From positions 1 through 37,736 of the forward strand of contig JAISVI010000073.1 of assembly GCA_031271665.1 (NCBI GenBank): DNA of 37,736 bases, given 5' to 3'. This DNA comes from Oscillospiraceae bacterium (GTDB lineage: Bacteria > Bacillota > Clostridia > Oscillospirales > UBA929). The notes below the pieces were generated by a model, which was given only the letters and a program-made list of their open reading frames with translations, was not told the DNA's origin and did no database searches. The position numbers and the translations under genes are program-made. This document shows, piece by piece, positions 17,457 to 25,843 of the stretch. The stretch's first letter is position 1. Every line of letters begins with the position of its first letter.

Positions 17457-18332
17457 TTATTTATCAACGTCCCTGTGGCGTATCGCGCTTCTGTACTCGC
17501 GCTCCAACAAAAACTCATGCAAATACTGCGCGACAGTAACACTTCTGTGGCGTCCGCCGGTACAGCCAATCGCGGCGACAAGGTTGCTTTTGCCCTCGGC
17601 GATATACTGCGGAAGCAGGAATTCCATCATATCCCCCAGTTTATGCAGGAATGCGTCGGTTTGCGGCCATTTAAGCACAAAATCCCGTATCGCGCCGTCA
17701 AGTCCTGACAGCGCGCGAAGCTCGTCGATATGATAGGGGTTTGGAAGGAAGCGTACGTCGAACACAAGGTCGGCCTCCTGCGGAAGGCCGTATTTGAAGC
17801 CGAACGAGATTACGCTTACCAAGATGTTTCCGCGTGTCTGCATGGAAAGCAGGCTTGCGATATGGTCGCGCAACACCGTACCGCCAAGCATCGTGGTCGT
17901 GTCTACGATCCATGTGGCCTTGGCGCGGACGGGTTCAAGCAGCCCGTACTCCCGCGATACGGTTTGCTCAAGCGACTCGCCCTCTTGCGCAAGCGGGTGG
18001 CGGCGGCGCGTTTCCTTATAGCGCCGTATGATGACATCGGCTCTTGCCTCCAGATACAAAAGCCGGTATTCGCAGTTCATCGCGCGTATAAGCGCAAGCG
18101 AGGAGAAAAGCGAGTCAAAGCTTTGCCCCGCGCGCACGTCGGTCACAAGCGCCACTTTGGCGAACCTTGTCCCGTCCGTCCGCGCGCCGTGCGATTGCAT
18201 ACACATCTCGGCAAACGGCGGCAGAAGCACCATCGGCATATTGTCCACGCAGTAATAGCCCAAATCCTCCAGTATCCTTGCCACATGGCTTTTACCCGCG
18301 CCGGACATGCCGGAAACAATAAGGAATTCCAA
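17457..18332 (-). CDS. rapZ: RapZ/YvcJ-family RNase adapter, P-loop protein
   Basis: A 291-residue protein, the family's normal size. Walker A is GMSGAGKS (8-15). Other motifs are GYYCVDNMP, VTDVRAG, YLEARADVIIRRYKETRRRHPL and C-terminal IGCTGGRHRSVTVAQYL. In E. coli RapZ presents GlmZ RNA to RNase E in response to glucosamine-6-phosphate; in Firmicutes the YvcJ form binds and hydrolyses nucleotides and its role is less clear. Its place next to yvcK and murB fits a link to cell-wall precursor supply. Confidence 0.95.
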   Translation of the reverse strand: MEFLIVSGMSGAGKSHVARILEDLGYYCVDNMPMVLLPPFAEMCMQSHGARTDGTRFAKVALVTDVRAGQSFDSLFSSLALIRAMNCEYRLLYLEARADVIIRRYKETRRRHPLAQEGESLEQTVSREYGLLEPVRAKATWIVDTTTMLGGTVLRDHIASLLSMQTRGNILVSVISFGFKYGLPQEADLVFDVRFLPNPYHIDELRALSGLDGAIRDFVLKWPQTDAFLHKLGDMMEFLLPQYIAEGKSNLVAAIGCTGGRHRSVTVAQYLHEFLLEREYRSAIRHRDVDK

Positions 18333-18368
18333 TCGCGCACTCCTTCCGCCCCTATGGCGCAGGTTACT

Positions 18369-18391
18369 GGCGGCAGAACGCCGCCCCTACA
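18369..18391. repeat. Dispersed palindromic repeat copy, rapZ/murB gap
   Basis: Identical to 3991-4013 inside purL over 23 bases. It is followed within 12 bases by a run of short TTGTCAA/CAATTG units (18403-18438) which reaches into the end of murB: the last two murB codons and its stop are part of this repeat. The whole 18333-18428 gap is therefore repeat-derived. Confidence 0.75.
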
Positions 18392-18428
18392 ATCCATCCC
18401 CAAATTGTCAATTGTCAATTGTTCATTG

Positions 18429-19295
18429 TCAATTGACAAGCGTCTTTATCTCCGGCTGTAATTCCACGCCCGTGGCCTTATATACGACAGACGCCGTATG
18501 TTCAAGAAGGCGCAGGACGTCGTCGCAGGACGCCCCGCCAAGGTTTATTATGAACCCCGCGTGTTTCTCGCTTATCGCCGCGCCGCCGATACGAAAGCCC
18601 TTCAACCCGCATTTCTCAATTATCTCTGCGGCAAAGCCGTCCTTGGGGCGCTTGAAGGCGCTTCCCGCGCTTGGCCACTCGGTCGGCTGCTTTTCGCGGC
18701 GGCGGAGTGACAAATCGTCCATGCGCGCGCGAATCTCCGCCGGGTCGTCAGGCGTAAGCGCGAAGACTGCGGACAGCACTGTCTTTCCGGGGTCGTCGGC
18801 GTATACGCTTCCCCGGTAGCGGAAGGCGTGTTCATGTTGGGTCGCCTGCGCGCCGTCCCGCAAAAAGCGGCTTTCGGTGACTACTCCGGACATCTCGCCG
18901 CCATAGGCTCCGGCGTTCATCACAAGGCCGCCGCCCACTGTGCCGGGTATGCCGGTGGCGAATTCAAGACCCGCCAGGCCAAGCTTCCACGCAAACGCCG
19001 CCGCTGCGGGAAGAAGCGCGCCGCACTCGGCAAGAATATGCGTTTCGTCAAGGCGCGTAAGCGCGCGCATGTTCACCGTGGAAATAACCATGCCGCGTAA
19101 CCCTGCGTCCGGGCACAGAAGGTTGCTTCCGTTGCCGATAATGCGCGCGTCAGGACACGCCGCAAGCAGTGCCGTAAGCTCTTTTTCCAAGGCGGGCAGA
19201 GCGAAATACTCTGCGGGGCCGCCAATGGCGATAGTGGTGTGCTTTGAAAGGGGTTCATCCTCTAATACTACGGGGCACAGTCGCTTGTAATCCAT
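18429..19295 (-). CDS. murB: UDP-N-acetylenolpyruvoylglucosamine reductase
   Basis: MurB reduces UDP-GlcNAc-enolpyruvate to UDP-MurNAc with NADPH and FAD, in cytosolic peptidoglycan precursor synthesis. At 288 residues it has the short (type II) form typical of Gram-positives. Visible motifs are HTTIAIGGPAEYF, IIGNGSNLL (FAD binding), GLEFATGIPGTVGGGLVMNAGAYGGE and the catalytic-serine loop PSAGSAFKRP, ending with GVELQPEIKTL. The C-terminus is formed by a TTGTCAA-type repeat. It follows glucokinase after about 80 bases. Confidence 0.96.
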   Translation of the reverse strand: MDYKRLCPVVLEDEPLSKHTTIAIGGPAEYFALPALEKELTALLAACPDARIIGNGSNLLCPDAGLRGMVISTVNMRALTRLDETHILAECGALLPAAAAFAWKLGLAGLEFATGIPGTVGGGLVMNAGAYGGEMSGVVTESRFLRDGAQATQHEHAFRYRGSVYADDPGKTVLSAVFALTPDDPAEIRARMDDLSLRRREKQPTEWPSAGSAFKRPKDGFAAEIIEKCGLKGFRIGGAAISEKHAGFIINLGGASCDDVLRLLEHTASVVYKATGVELQPEIKTLVN

Positions 19296-19374
19296 CGTTA
19301 CACTCCCTGCATCTTAACTGTGCATTCCGTGTGATCTATCCGCATATCTCTCTAACTCTCAGCAAACGGGCGCT

Positions 19375-20319
19375 TTAATCTAATCCAAGGAATCCCGCGC
19401 CGATAATCCCGGCGTCGTTGCCAAGCGTGGCAAGACGCAAGGCCGTCGCCTTATCCCCGGCCTTGAATACACCGCCGTAGACAAGCGGCGAAAGCGCGTC
19501 CAGAAACGGCTGTCCCTCGCCGGCGATACCGCCGCCGATACATACCGCCTCGGGCTGCAGTATGTCGATAATGTTGGTGATTCCGATTGCAACATAGTTA
19601 AGGTACTCGTCCACCACCGCCCTTCCCGCCGCGTCCCCGGCGCGCATCGCGTCAAACGCCGTTCTTCCGCCGACCTTGCCATGCTCGCGGGAAAGCCGCC
19701 ACATAAGGCTTTCCGGCGCGCTGTCCATAGTCTTTTTGGTAAGGCGTATAAGCCCCGTTGCCGAGGCGTACTGCTCCCAGCAGCCCTTGCGCCCGCATTT
19801 ACAGGGAACGCCGTCGGCGACGATAACATGGTGGCCGATTTCGCCCGCGCCGCCGTTAAACCCCGTGTATATCTTCCCGTCTATTATAATGCCGCCGCCG
19901 ATACCCGTCCCAAGCGTGACGCATACGCTCGAAGCGTATCCTTTCGCGCCGCCCGCGGCGGTTTCGCCAAGCGCGGCGGCGTTCGCGTCGTTTTCAAGGT
20001 GTATTTTCGTGTCCGGCAAATGGGCGCGTACCATATCCGCAAGGGGTACGTCGGCAAACCCCAGATTGTACGCGTTAAGCACCCTTCCCGCCGCGCTGTC
20101 AACCGCGCCGGGGGAACCGATTCCGACCCACCTTACGGCGGATATATCCGTCCCGGACTGCTCGCAAAGGTTTAAGCATATGTCCGCTATATCCTTCGCG
20201 ACGGCTTCCGGCCCGCGTTCGGACAAAGTCTTTACGCAGGCGCGGCGCAGTATCACGCCGCTTTCGTCCGTAAGTCCGGCGGCGATGTTCGTTCCGCCCA
20301 AGTCAACACCGATAAACAT
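19375..20319 (-). CDS. glcK: ROK-family glucokinase
   Basis: A 314-residue sugar kinase of the ROK family. It has the phosphate-binding loop GVDLGGTNIAAGLTD (4-18), the sugar-binding ENDANAAALGE, TLGTGIGGGIIIDG, and the ROK zinc motif CKCGRKGCWEQYASATGL. It should phosphorylate glucose to glucose-6-phosphate with ATP in the cytosol; the length and motifs fit GlcK rather than a ROK repressor, as no HTH is present. It lies between hprK and murB, in line with carbon control and cell-wall supply. Confidence 0.93.
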   Translation of the reverse strand: MFIGVDLGGTNIAAGLTDESGVILRRACVKTLSERGPEAVAKDIADICLNLCEQSGTDISAVRWVGIGSPGAVDSAAGRVLNAYNLGFADVPLADMVRAHLPDTKIHLENDANAAALGETAAGGAKGYASSVCVTLGTGIGGGIIIDGKIYTGFNGGAGEIGHHVIVADGVPCKCGRKGCWEQYASATGLIRLTKKTMDSAPESLMWRLSREHGKVGGRTAFDAMRAGDAAGRAVVDEYLNYVAIGITNIIDILQPEAVCIGGGIAGEGQPFLDALSPLVYGGVFKAGDKATALRLATLGNDAGIIGAGFLGLD

Positions 20320-20346
20320 ATCTCACATTCTCCGGTTCTTTCGTAG

Positions 20347-21357
20347 TTATTGCGCCTTCGTTTCTTTCTCCCGCTGCTTTTCCTCTTCAAGCGCCTGTTT
20401 CGCGGACGCGGCCTCGAAGTGCTGTTGGATGCGGTCGGTAAACTCCTTGGCGGCGTTATAGCCAAGCTTCTTGTGGCGGTTGTTCATGGCCGCGACCTCG
20501 ATTATCACGGCAAGGTTGCGCCCCGGCTTTACCGGTATGGTCAGCGACGGGATATCAACGCCCAATATTGACGTCGTCAGTTCCTCAAGCCCAAGGCGGT
20601 CGTAAATCGCTTTGTCCTTCCACTGTTCGACATGGATTACAAGGTCGATTTTTTCTGTCGGTTTTATCGCGCCCATTCCGAAGATGCGCCGCACGTCCAC
20701 AACGCCGATACCCCGCAGCTCGATATAGTGCCGCAGCAGCTCCGGCGCGCTTCCGACAAGGCTTTTGGCCGATACGCGCTTTATCTCCACCGCGTCGTCC
20801 GCGATAAGGCGGTGTCCGCGTTTTATAAGCTCTATCGCCGTTTCGCTTTTACCAACGCCGCTGTCGCCAAGCATAAGGATACCCTCGCCGTATACCTCGA
20901 CCAGTACGCCGTGGCGTGTGATGCGCGGCGCGAGCGACACTTTAAGCGAGGCGATCATCGCGCTCATCGCGTATGACGTCTGCTCTTGCGTGGACAAAAG
21001 GGTTATGCCGTACTTGCGCGCCATTTCAACGCATTCGTCAAACGGCGTAATGCCCCGCGTTACTATAAGCGCGGGAATCGGCTGGCTTAAAAGGCGCTCG
21101 AAGCTTTCAAGCCGCTTTTCCGGCGAAAGCTGTTGGAGGTAAGAGGTTTCGACAAGCCCGATCATCTGTATCCGGCTTGGGTCGAAATAGTCATAAAAGC
21201 CCGCAAGCTGAAGCGCCGGGCGGTTTACGTCGTCGGTATAGACAAGCACCTCGTCCATGTTCTCCGGCGCGTAAAGCACCTCAAGGTGAAACTCGTTAAT
21301 AAGGGACGAAAGCGGGGTGCTGTGCTTAACGCTGTACGCGCTTGTCATATCGTCCAT
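20347..21357 (-). CDS. hprK: HPr kinase/phosphorylase
   Basis: A 336-residue bifunctional enzyme that phosphorylates Ser46 of HPr and reverses it, the sensor of carbon catabolite repression in Firmicutes. Motifs are ITRHGVLVEVYGEGILMLGD with His149, Walker A GDSGVGKS (164-171), DDAVEI and the signature HYIELRGIGVVDVR. The C-terminus has an extra charged tail (about 310-336, rich in Lys/Glu). The ATG at 21357 has GGAGGA ten bases upstream. A promoter and two hairpins lie upstream (21381-21482). Confidence 0.96.
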   Translation of the reverse strand: MDDMTSAYSVKHSTPLSSLINEFHLEVLYAPENMDEVLVYTDDVNRPALQLAGFYDYFDPSRIQMIGLVETSYLQQLSPEKRLESFERLLSQPIPALIVTRGITPFDECVEMARKYGITLLSTQEQTSYAMSAMIASLKVSLAPRITRHGVLVEVYGEGILMLGDSGVGKSETAIELIKRGHRLIADDAVEIKRVSAKSLVGSAPELLRHYIELRGIGVVDVRRIFGMGAIKPTEKIDLVIHVEQWKDKAIYDRLGLEELTTSILGVDIPSLTIPVKPGRNLAVIIEVAAMNNRHKKLGYNAAKEFTDRIQQHFEAASAKQALEEEKQREKETKAQ

Positions 21358-21380
21358 AAGACTTTGTCCTCCGTAGATTC

Positions 21381-21408
21381 AGATGGCGACGCCCTCGGCG
21401 CGCCATCT
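21381..21408 (-). promoter_or_regulatory. Strong hairpin in the hprK leader
   Basis: AGATGGCG (21381-21388) pairs with CGCCATCT (21401-21408), and the inner CGCC/GGCG continues the stem to 12 pairs with one bulged A and a three-base loop. It lies nine bases upstream of the hprK ribosome-binding site. No U-tract follows, so a simple terminator is unlikely. It could affect leader stability or translation. Confidence 0.5.
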
Positions 21409-21433
21409 AAATTGCGGCTTTGTCTGCGACTTG

Positions 21434-21482
21434 AAATATCCGCCCGCGCGGATATTTTACCAGACTCAGGCGCAGAACGCAA
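21434..21482 (-). promoter_or_regulatory. Predicted hprK promoter overlapped by a perfect palindrome
   Basis: On the minus strand TTGCGT (21482-21477) and TAAAAT (21459-21454) are 17 bases apart. The -10 box is overlapped by a perfect palindrome AAATATCCGC-N4-GCGGATATTT (21434-21457), whose centre falls where transcription should begin. This is a plausible operator geometry; the same palindrome could instead be the foot of a transcript hairpin. Confidence 0.5.
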
Positions 21483-21571
21483 GTGGCAAGCAAAAACGGA
21501 AACCGTCGGCAGACGGATACGGAATCGTCCCCTGCGGCATTAGGAAACGCGGGACGTCCGATAGACCGTCC

Positions 21572-21865
21572 CTATAAAAGGTGTTTGGCAACATACATTC
21601 TCCCGTTTATAATTCTGTGAATATCAATCATTTTGGTTTCGTCGTTAACGACATAAAACACAAGGTAGTCATCAACTGTCATTTTTCTGTATACCGGTAC
21701 TTCCTCATAAACTGGGTATATCATCGGCATATCGGCAAGCCGCAATATCTGTTTATCAAGCGTCTCGAAAAACCTTGACGCTTTTACAGGGTACTTTTCA
21801 AGATTCGCGTCTATTTCGAGAAGGTCTAAATCTGCGAGCGGCAAAAACCTGATTCTATACCTCAT
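21572..21865 (-). CDS. RelE/ParE-superfamily toxin
   Basis: A 97-residue protein of the RelE/ParE fold: MRYRIRFLPLADLDLLEIDANLE, a helical hairpin, then strands with YRKMTVDDYLVFYVVND and a C-terminal IDIHRIINGR. The pattern of basic residues near the end is usual for ribosome-dependent mRNA interferases, but a ParE-type gyrase poison cannot be excluded. I chose the ATG at 21865; the longer open frame lies inside the antitoxin gene. It overlaps the antitoxin stop by 11 bases, the usual antitoxin-first order. Confidence 0.85.
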   Translation of the reverse strand: MRYRIRFLPLADLDLLEIDANLEKYPVKASRFFETLDKQILRLADMPMIYPVYEEVPVYRKMTVDDYLVFYVVNDETKMIDIHRIINGRMYVAKHLL

Positions 21866-22148
21866 ATCTATGTTTCTCTCTAAATTTCGCAAAGACGTCG
21901 TCTTGCCCAAGCCATTTTGTGTCAGTATTATTCGCCTGTGTCTGTGCCTCTTCCAGCTTGGTCCTTATCAATTTCCTTTGCGCGCATTCATCGGACATAA
22001 GCTCGAAAGGCAGCTTGCCTTCCCTAACCGTAGCCTTCATAAAGGCGTTAAGCAGCCCTGTCACAGGCAGTCCCATATCCGAAGCAATCGCTTCAAAACA
22101 CCGTTTCAGCTCGTTATCCGCGCGAAAAGTAATACTTGTAGTCGGCAT
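21855..22148 (-). CDS. RelB/DinJ-family antitoxin
   Basis: A 97-residue protein starting MPTTSITFRADNELKRCFEAIASDMGLPVTGLLNAFMKA, the ribbon-helix-helix pattern of RelB/DinJ antitoxins. The C-terminal part is charged and presumably wraps the toxin. The ATG at 22148 has AGGAAGGGG upstream and lies just downstream of a consensus promoter; the longer frame to 22232 would begin upstream of that promoter's -10 box. It should repress its own promoter, as is usual in this family. Confidence 0.87.
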   Translation of the reverse strand: MPTTSITFRADNELKRCFEAIASDMGLPVTGLLNAFMKATVREGKLPFELMSDECAQRKLIRTKLEEAQTQANNTDTKWLGQDDVFAKFREKHRYEV

Positions 22149-22173
22149 CGCAAGCAGCCCCTTCCTGTAAGTC

Positions 22174-22202
22174 ATTATACATCTGATAGCATACGGTGTC
22201 AA
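22174..22202 (-). promoter_or_regulatory. Consensus promoter of the toxin-antitoxin pair
   Basis: On the minus strand TTGACA (22202-22197) and TATAAT (22179-22174) with a 17-base spacer form a perfect sigma-A promoter, 25 bases before the antitoxin ATG. Confidence 0.85.
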
Positions 22203-22225
22203 TGAAGTTTTTCTCCTTACCTTAA

Positions 22226-22254
22226 TTGACATGCGGCGTCTTTGGTGATATCAT
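22226..22254 (+). promoter_or_regulatory. Predicted promoter of the histidine-kinase run
   Basis: TTGACA (22226-22231), 17 bases, TATCAT (22249-22254), on the plus strand. It is divergent from the toxin-antitoxin promoter and 29 bases before the kinase start chosen below. Confidence 0.6.
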
Positions 22255-22283
22255 CAATCTTACATGACGGGCGGTGTATTTCT

Positions 22284-24041
22284 TTGAGAAAATTTAACCT
22301 TTTGTACATAATAGTAGTTTTTCTAATTCTGTTGCTCGTGCAGAATTTTTTGATTTTGCGCGACGTGCGGCAAATGACCGGCGACGCGCGCGTTGTCAAC
22401 TACTCCGGGCTTGTGCGCGGGGCGACACAGCGTTTGGTGAAACTAGAGCTTTCCCGCCACCCAAACGACGAACTGATGTCAAGGTTAGAGGAATACCTGT
22501 ACGGGCTTGCCGGTCACGAAAATAATTACAACATCGCCTATATGGACTATGAACCTTTTCAAAGTTCTGTGGCCGACCTTCTTGTAATCTGGGACGAACT
22601 TAAAGCGTCTATTTATGATTACCGCGCGGGTCATGCTTCGGGAGAGGGGCTTTTAGAGGTAAGCGAGCGTCATTTCGCGAAGGCCGACGAAGCGACGCAT
22701 AACGCCGAATACGGCTCTGAGAGCAAGCTTGGCGGCACGATGATGCTAATCCGCGGCGGGGTGATTGTCGTCACCGTTATCGTTGTGATAGTGGCCGTTC
22801 TGATATATCTCCTCCAACGCGCGGAGCGCAGGCATGTGGAACTGTTGCAAGGGAAAAACAAGCAGCTTGAAACCGCCATTGTCGAGGCAAACGAGGCAAA
22901 CCGCGCCAAAAGCAGATTCCTTTCCAACATGTCCCACGATATCCGTACACCCCTTAACGGGATAATCGGCATGACGGCCATCGCCTCTGACAATCTGGAA
23001 AACCCCGAAAGGGTTCGCGATTGCCTTCACAAAATAAAACTCTCCTCCCGTTTACTGCAAAGTCTTGTAAACGATGTGTTGGACATGTCAAAAATCGAAA
23101 GCGGCAAGTTCTTTTTAAACACCGCCGACGTCTTCCTGTCCGAGTTCACGCAGGGGCTTGTCAGTATCATCGACCCGCAGGCGAAAGCCAAGAACCAGAC
23201 ATTCAGCGTAAGCATAGTTGACACTGCCCATGAGAATATAATAGGCGACGAGCTTCGGCTTAATCAGCTTCTTATCAACATACTGTCTAACTCGGTTAAG
23301 TTCACGCCGGAAGGCGGCAAGATCAGGCTTGCGATAAAAGAGCTGCCTTGCGAACGCGAGGGGGTTACCCGTTTTGAGTTTGTTTGCAGTGACAACGGGA
23401 TAGGAATGAGCGCGGAGTACGTTCAGCATGTTTTCGAGTCCTTCTCGCGGGAAAGGGATTCGCGAATCGACAAAACCGAGGGTTCCGGGCTTGGCCTTTC
23501 CATTACGAAGCGGCTTGTTGACTTGATGGGCGGCATGATAAATGTTGAAAGCGAAAAGGACAAAGGCACGGTGTTCACCGTTACGCTTGATTTCCCAATC
23601 GGCAAATCGGACGCCGTACCCGATGCGCCGGATAATTCGGCGCAAAAGCCCCGGCGGCGTCTTGACGGCGTTCGCGTGCTGCTTGCCGAAGACAACGAGC
23701 TTAACACCGAAATCGCCGTTGAGATTCTATCCTCTGCGGGACTTCTGGTTGACTGCGCGTCAAACGGCAAAGAAGCCGTGGAGATTTTCAACAGTTCCGA
23801 GCCTTCCGCCTACGCAGCCATACTGATGGACATGCAGATGCCCGTTATGACGGGCTGCGAGGCGGCGGCGTCTATCCGCAAACTGCCGCGCGCCGACGCG
23901 GCGTCGATTCCCATTATCGCGATGACGGCGAACGCTTTCGAGGAAGATATCCGGGAAGCCCTTGCCGCCGGAATGAACGCGCATGTGTCCAAACCCGTCA
24001 ACTTTGAAACGCTGAAGGCCGTTATTCTGAAATATATATGA
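22284..24041 (+). CDS. Hybrid sensor histidine kinase with C-terminal receiver
   Basis: A 585-residue membrane kinase counted from TTG 22284 (MRKFNLLYIIVV). Two membrane spans (about 7-26 and 157-177) enclose an extracellular helical sensor region, whose segment SGLVRGATQRLVKLEL recalls NIT/PilJ-type sensors. Then follow HisKA (SNMSHDIRTPLNG, His218), HATPase (NILSNSVKFT, DNGIGM, GSGLGLSI) and a receiver domain (LLAEDNELN, phospho-acceptor Asp516 in LMDMQMP, Lys570 in SKP). The alternative start TTG 22242 overlaps the predicted promoter. Downstream Hpt and Hpt-like/REC proteins (25844-27236) could complete the phosphorelay. Confidence 0.92.
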   Translation: MRKFNLLYIIVVFLILLLVQNFLILRDVRQMTGDARVVNYSGLVRGATQRLVKLELSRHPNDELMSRLEEYLYGLAGHENNYNIAYMDYEPFQSSVADLLVIWDELKASIYDYRAGHASGEGLLEVSERHFAKADEATHNAEYGSESKLGGTMMLIRGGVIVVTVIVVIVAVLIYLLQRAERRHVELLQGKNKQLETAIVEANEANRAKSRFLSNMSHDIRTPLNGIIGMTAIASDNLENPERVRDCLHKIKLSSRLLQSLVNDVLDMSKIESGKFFLNTADVFLSEFTQGLVSIIDPQAKAKNQTFSVSIVDTAHENIIGDELRLNQLLINILSNSVKFTPEGGKIRLAIKELPCEREGVTRFEFVCSDNGIGMSAEYVQHVFESFSRERDSRIDKTEGSGLGLSITKRLVDLMGGMINVESEKDKGTVFTVTLDFPIGKSDAVPDAPDNSAQKPRRRLDGVRVLLAEDNELNTEIAVEILSSAGLLVDCASNGKEAVEIFNSSEPSAYAAILMDMQMPVMTGCEAAASIRKLPRADAASIPIIAMTANAFEEDIREALAAGMNAHVSKPVNFETLKAVILKYI

Positions 24042-24057
24042 TTAAAGGGGTTCACCG

Positions 24058-25155
24058 ATGAGAAACATTAAATCCACGCTGTGCGTATTTGTCGCGTTTA
24101 CTATGCTTTCTGCCATGCTTATCGGCTGTAAAACGTCGGAAACCGATATGCCCTCCGCGTCTGCGGAAACACCCGCCGATACGGCGTTCAGCTACAGCGA
24201 CGGTATCGACGAAAACGGATATTGGGACGGCATAAACGCGCGCGACTATGTCGAGATGTTCGACTACGGCGCTTTGCGCGTCCCGGCGGACGCGGCGCGG
24301 CCAACCGATGAAGAGGTTCAAAGCGAGATAGCCAATATACTTGCCCGCTTTGAGGAAGAGCGCAGACTGACTGACCGCGCGGTCATAAACGGCGATACCG
24401 TCAATATTGACTTTGTGGGAAGCATTGACGGAGTGGAGTTCGCGGGCGGTTCCACAAACGGGGCCGGAACTGATGTAACTATTGGTGTGACAAGCTATAT
24501 AGACGATTTCCTTGAACAGCTTATCGGCCATATGCCCGGGGAAACCGTGAATGTCGAAGTCACCTTCCCCGATGACTATCAAGAGACGTCGCTTCAGGGA
24601 AAGGACGCGCTTTTCGTAACGGTGATAAACTATATAAAAGGCGCGGCGACAGACGATTTCGTCGAAAAATACCTGTCCGGAAAACACGGTTGGAAGACAG
24701 TGGCGGAGATGGAGTCCGGCGTTTCGGAAATACTTGTCAAGCGGATGTATATCGAGAATTACTTCACCTCCGGCGTATCTGTCAAAGAAGTCCCCAGTCC
24801 CCTTATAGACTATCAGGAAGACGCAATGATTGCCTATTACGAAGCGGTTGCGTCATACTATGGGATGGAGCTTATGGAGTTTGTCAACAGTTCTGTTGAC
24901 CCGGACGCTTTGACAGAGGAAGATTTTTTGGCGAACTTTCAGGACATAAGTCTTAGAAACGCGACATTCTATCTTGTAGTTCAGGCGATAGCCGAGGATC
25001 TTGGCTTGACGGTAAGCGAAGACGACCTTGTCTATTACTTCATGACAAGCGACTATGCGGCGCTTGCGCAAGATCGCGGATTGCCCTTTTATAAACAAAA
25101 TCTCATTGTCCAAAAGGTTATGGATTACACTGTTGAAAACGCCGTTGCGGAGTAA
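24058..25155 (+). CDS. Trigger-factor-like FKBP-type peptidyl-prolyl isomerase lipoprotein
   Basis: A 365-residue secreted lipoprotein: signal sequence with lipobox LIGC (Cys24), a Ser/Thr/Asp-rich linker, then an FKBP-like domain (AVINGDTVNIDFVGSIDGVE, then IDDFLEQLIGHMPGETVNVEVTFP, about 114-190). A helical C-terminal region (about 210-360) resembles the trigger-factor chaperone arms. Trigger factor itself is cytosolic; such lipid-anchored relatives in Clostridia probably help extracellular folding. AAAGGGG precedes the ATG. It lies between signalling genes without evident link. Confidence 0.85.
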   Translation: MRNIKSTLCVFVAFTMLSAMLIGCKTSETDMPSASAETPADTAFSYSDGIDENGYWDGINARDYVEMFDYGALRVPADAARPTDEEVQSEIANILARFEEERRLTDRAVINGDTVNIDFVGSIDGVEFAGGSTNGAGTDVTIGVTSYIDDFLEQLIGHMPGETVNVEVTFPDDYQETSLQGKDALFVTVINYIKGAATDDFVEKYLSGKHGWKTVAEMESGVSEILVKRMYIENYFTSGVSVKEVPSPLIDYQEDAMIAYYEAVASYYGMELMEFVNSSVDPDALTEEDFLANFQDISLRNATFYLVVQAIAEDLGLTVSEDDLVYYFMTSDYAALAQDRGLPFYKQNLIVQKVMDYTVENAVAE

Positions 25156-25183
25156 GACATATTCTTTTTGAAGGGAGCGCCCC

Positions 25184-25828
25184 ATGGCGTACGATATCTA
25201 CCTGTTCGACCTTGACGGGACACTGTCTGACCCCAAAACCGGCATTGTGAATTCTTACCGCTATGCGCTGTCCGCGTTTGGGATACAGCCGGAAACTGAA
25301 AGCCTTACACAGTTTATCGGTCCTCCTCTGCGCGAGGTTTTTATGAAAGCGTACGGATTTTCGGCGCAGGACACGGAAAGGGTCGTGGCGAAGTACCGTG
25401 AATACTTTTCCGTAACCGGGCTGTTTGAAAATACGCTTTACCCCGGTATCGCCGATACTTTGGCACAGCTTAAGTCGCGCGGCAAAACGCTTGGGGTCGC
25501 CACAAACAAGGTTACGGTCTACTCCAAGCAGATTTTGCGGCACTTTGGCATTGCAGAATATTTTTCATGTATTTCCGGGGACGAAATGGACGGCAGCCTT
25601 TCAAGGGGCGGCAAGCAGAGTATTATACGCGTCGCGCTTGAAGCGCTTAACCCGCGCGGCGAGAAGGCGGCCGTTATGATTGGCGACCGCAAGCATGACA
25701 TAACCGGGGCCAAGGCGGCCGGAATCGACAGCATAGGGGTCACTTGGGGCTATGCCCCGCAAGGAGAGCTTGAAGCCGCCGGGGCGTCGTTTATCGCAAA
25801 CTCGCCCGCGGAATTGCTGAAGTATTAG
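25184..25828 (+). CDS. HAD-superfamily phosphatase (phosphoglycolate phosphatase-like)
   Basis: A 214-residue HAD hydrolase. Motif I is YLFDLDGTLSD (nucleophile Asp9, acid Asp11), the cap has a helical subdomain, motif II is LGVATNKVT, motif III a lysine region near KQSIIRVALEAL, and motif IV is MIGDRKHDITGAKAAGI. The size and the cap type fit the Gph/PpaX branch acting on small phosphate esters; substrate undetermined. AAGGGAG precedes the ATG. Twenty-eight bases separate it from the lipoprotein gene. Confidence 0.9.
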   Translation: MAYDIYLFDLDGTLSDPKTGIVNSYRYALSAFGIQPETESLTQFIGPPLREVFMKAYGFSAQDTERVVAKYREYFSVTGLFENTLYPGIADTLAQLKSRGKTLGVATNKVTVYSKQILRHFGIAEYFSCISGDEMDGSLSRGGKQSIIRVALEALNPRGEKAAVMIGDRKHDITGAKAAGIDSIGVTWGYAPQGELEAAGASFIANSPAELLKY

Positions 25829-25843
25829 AGAAGGTGTGAGATT

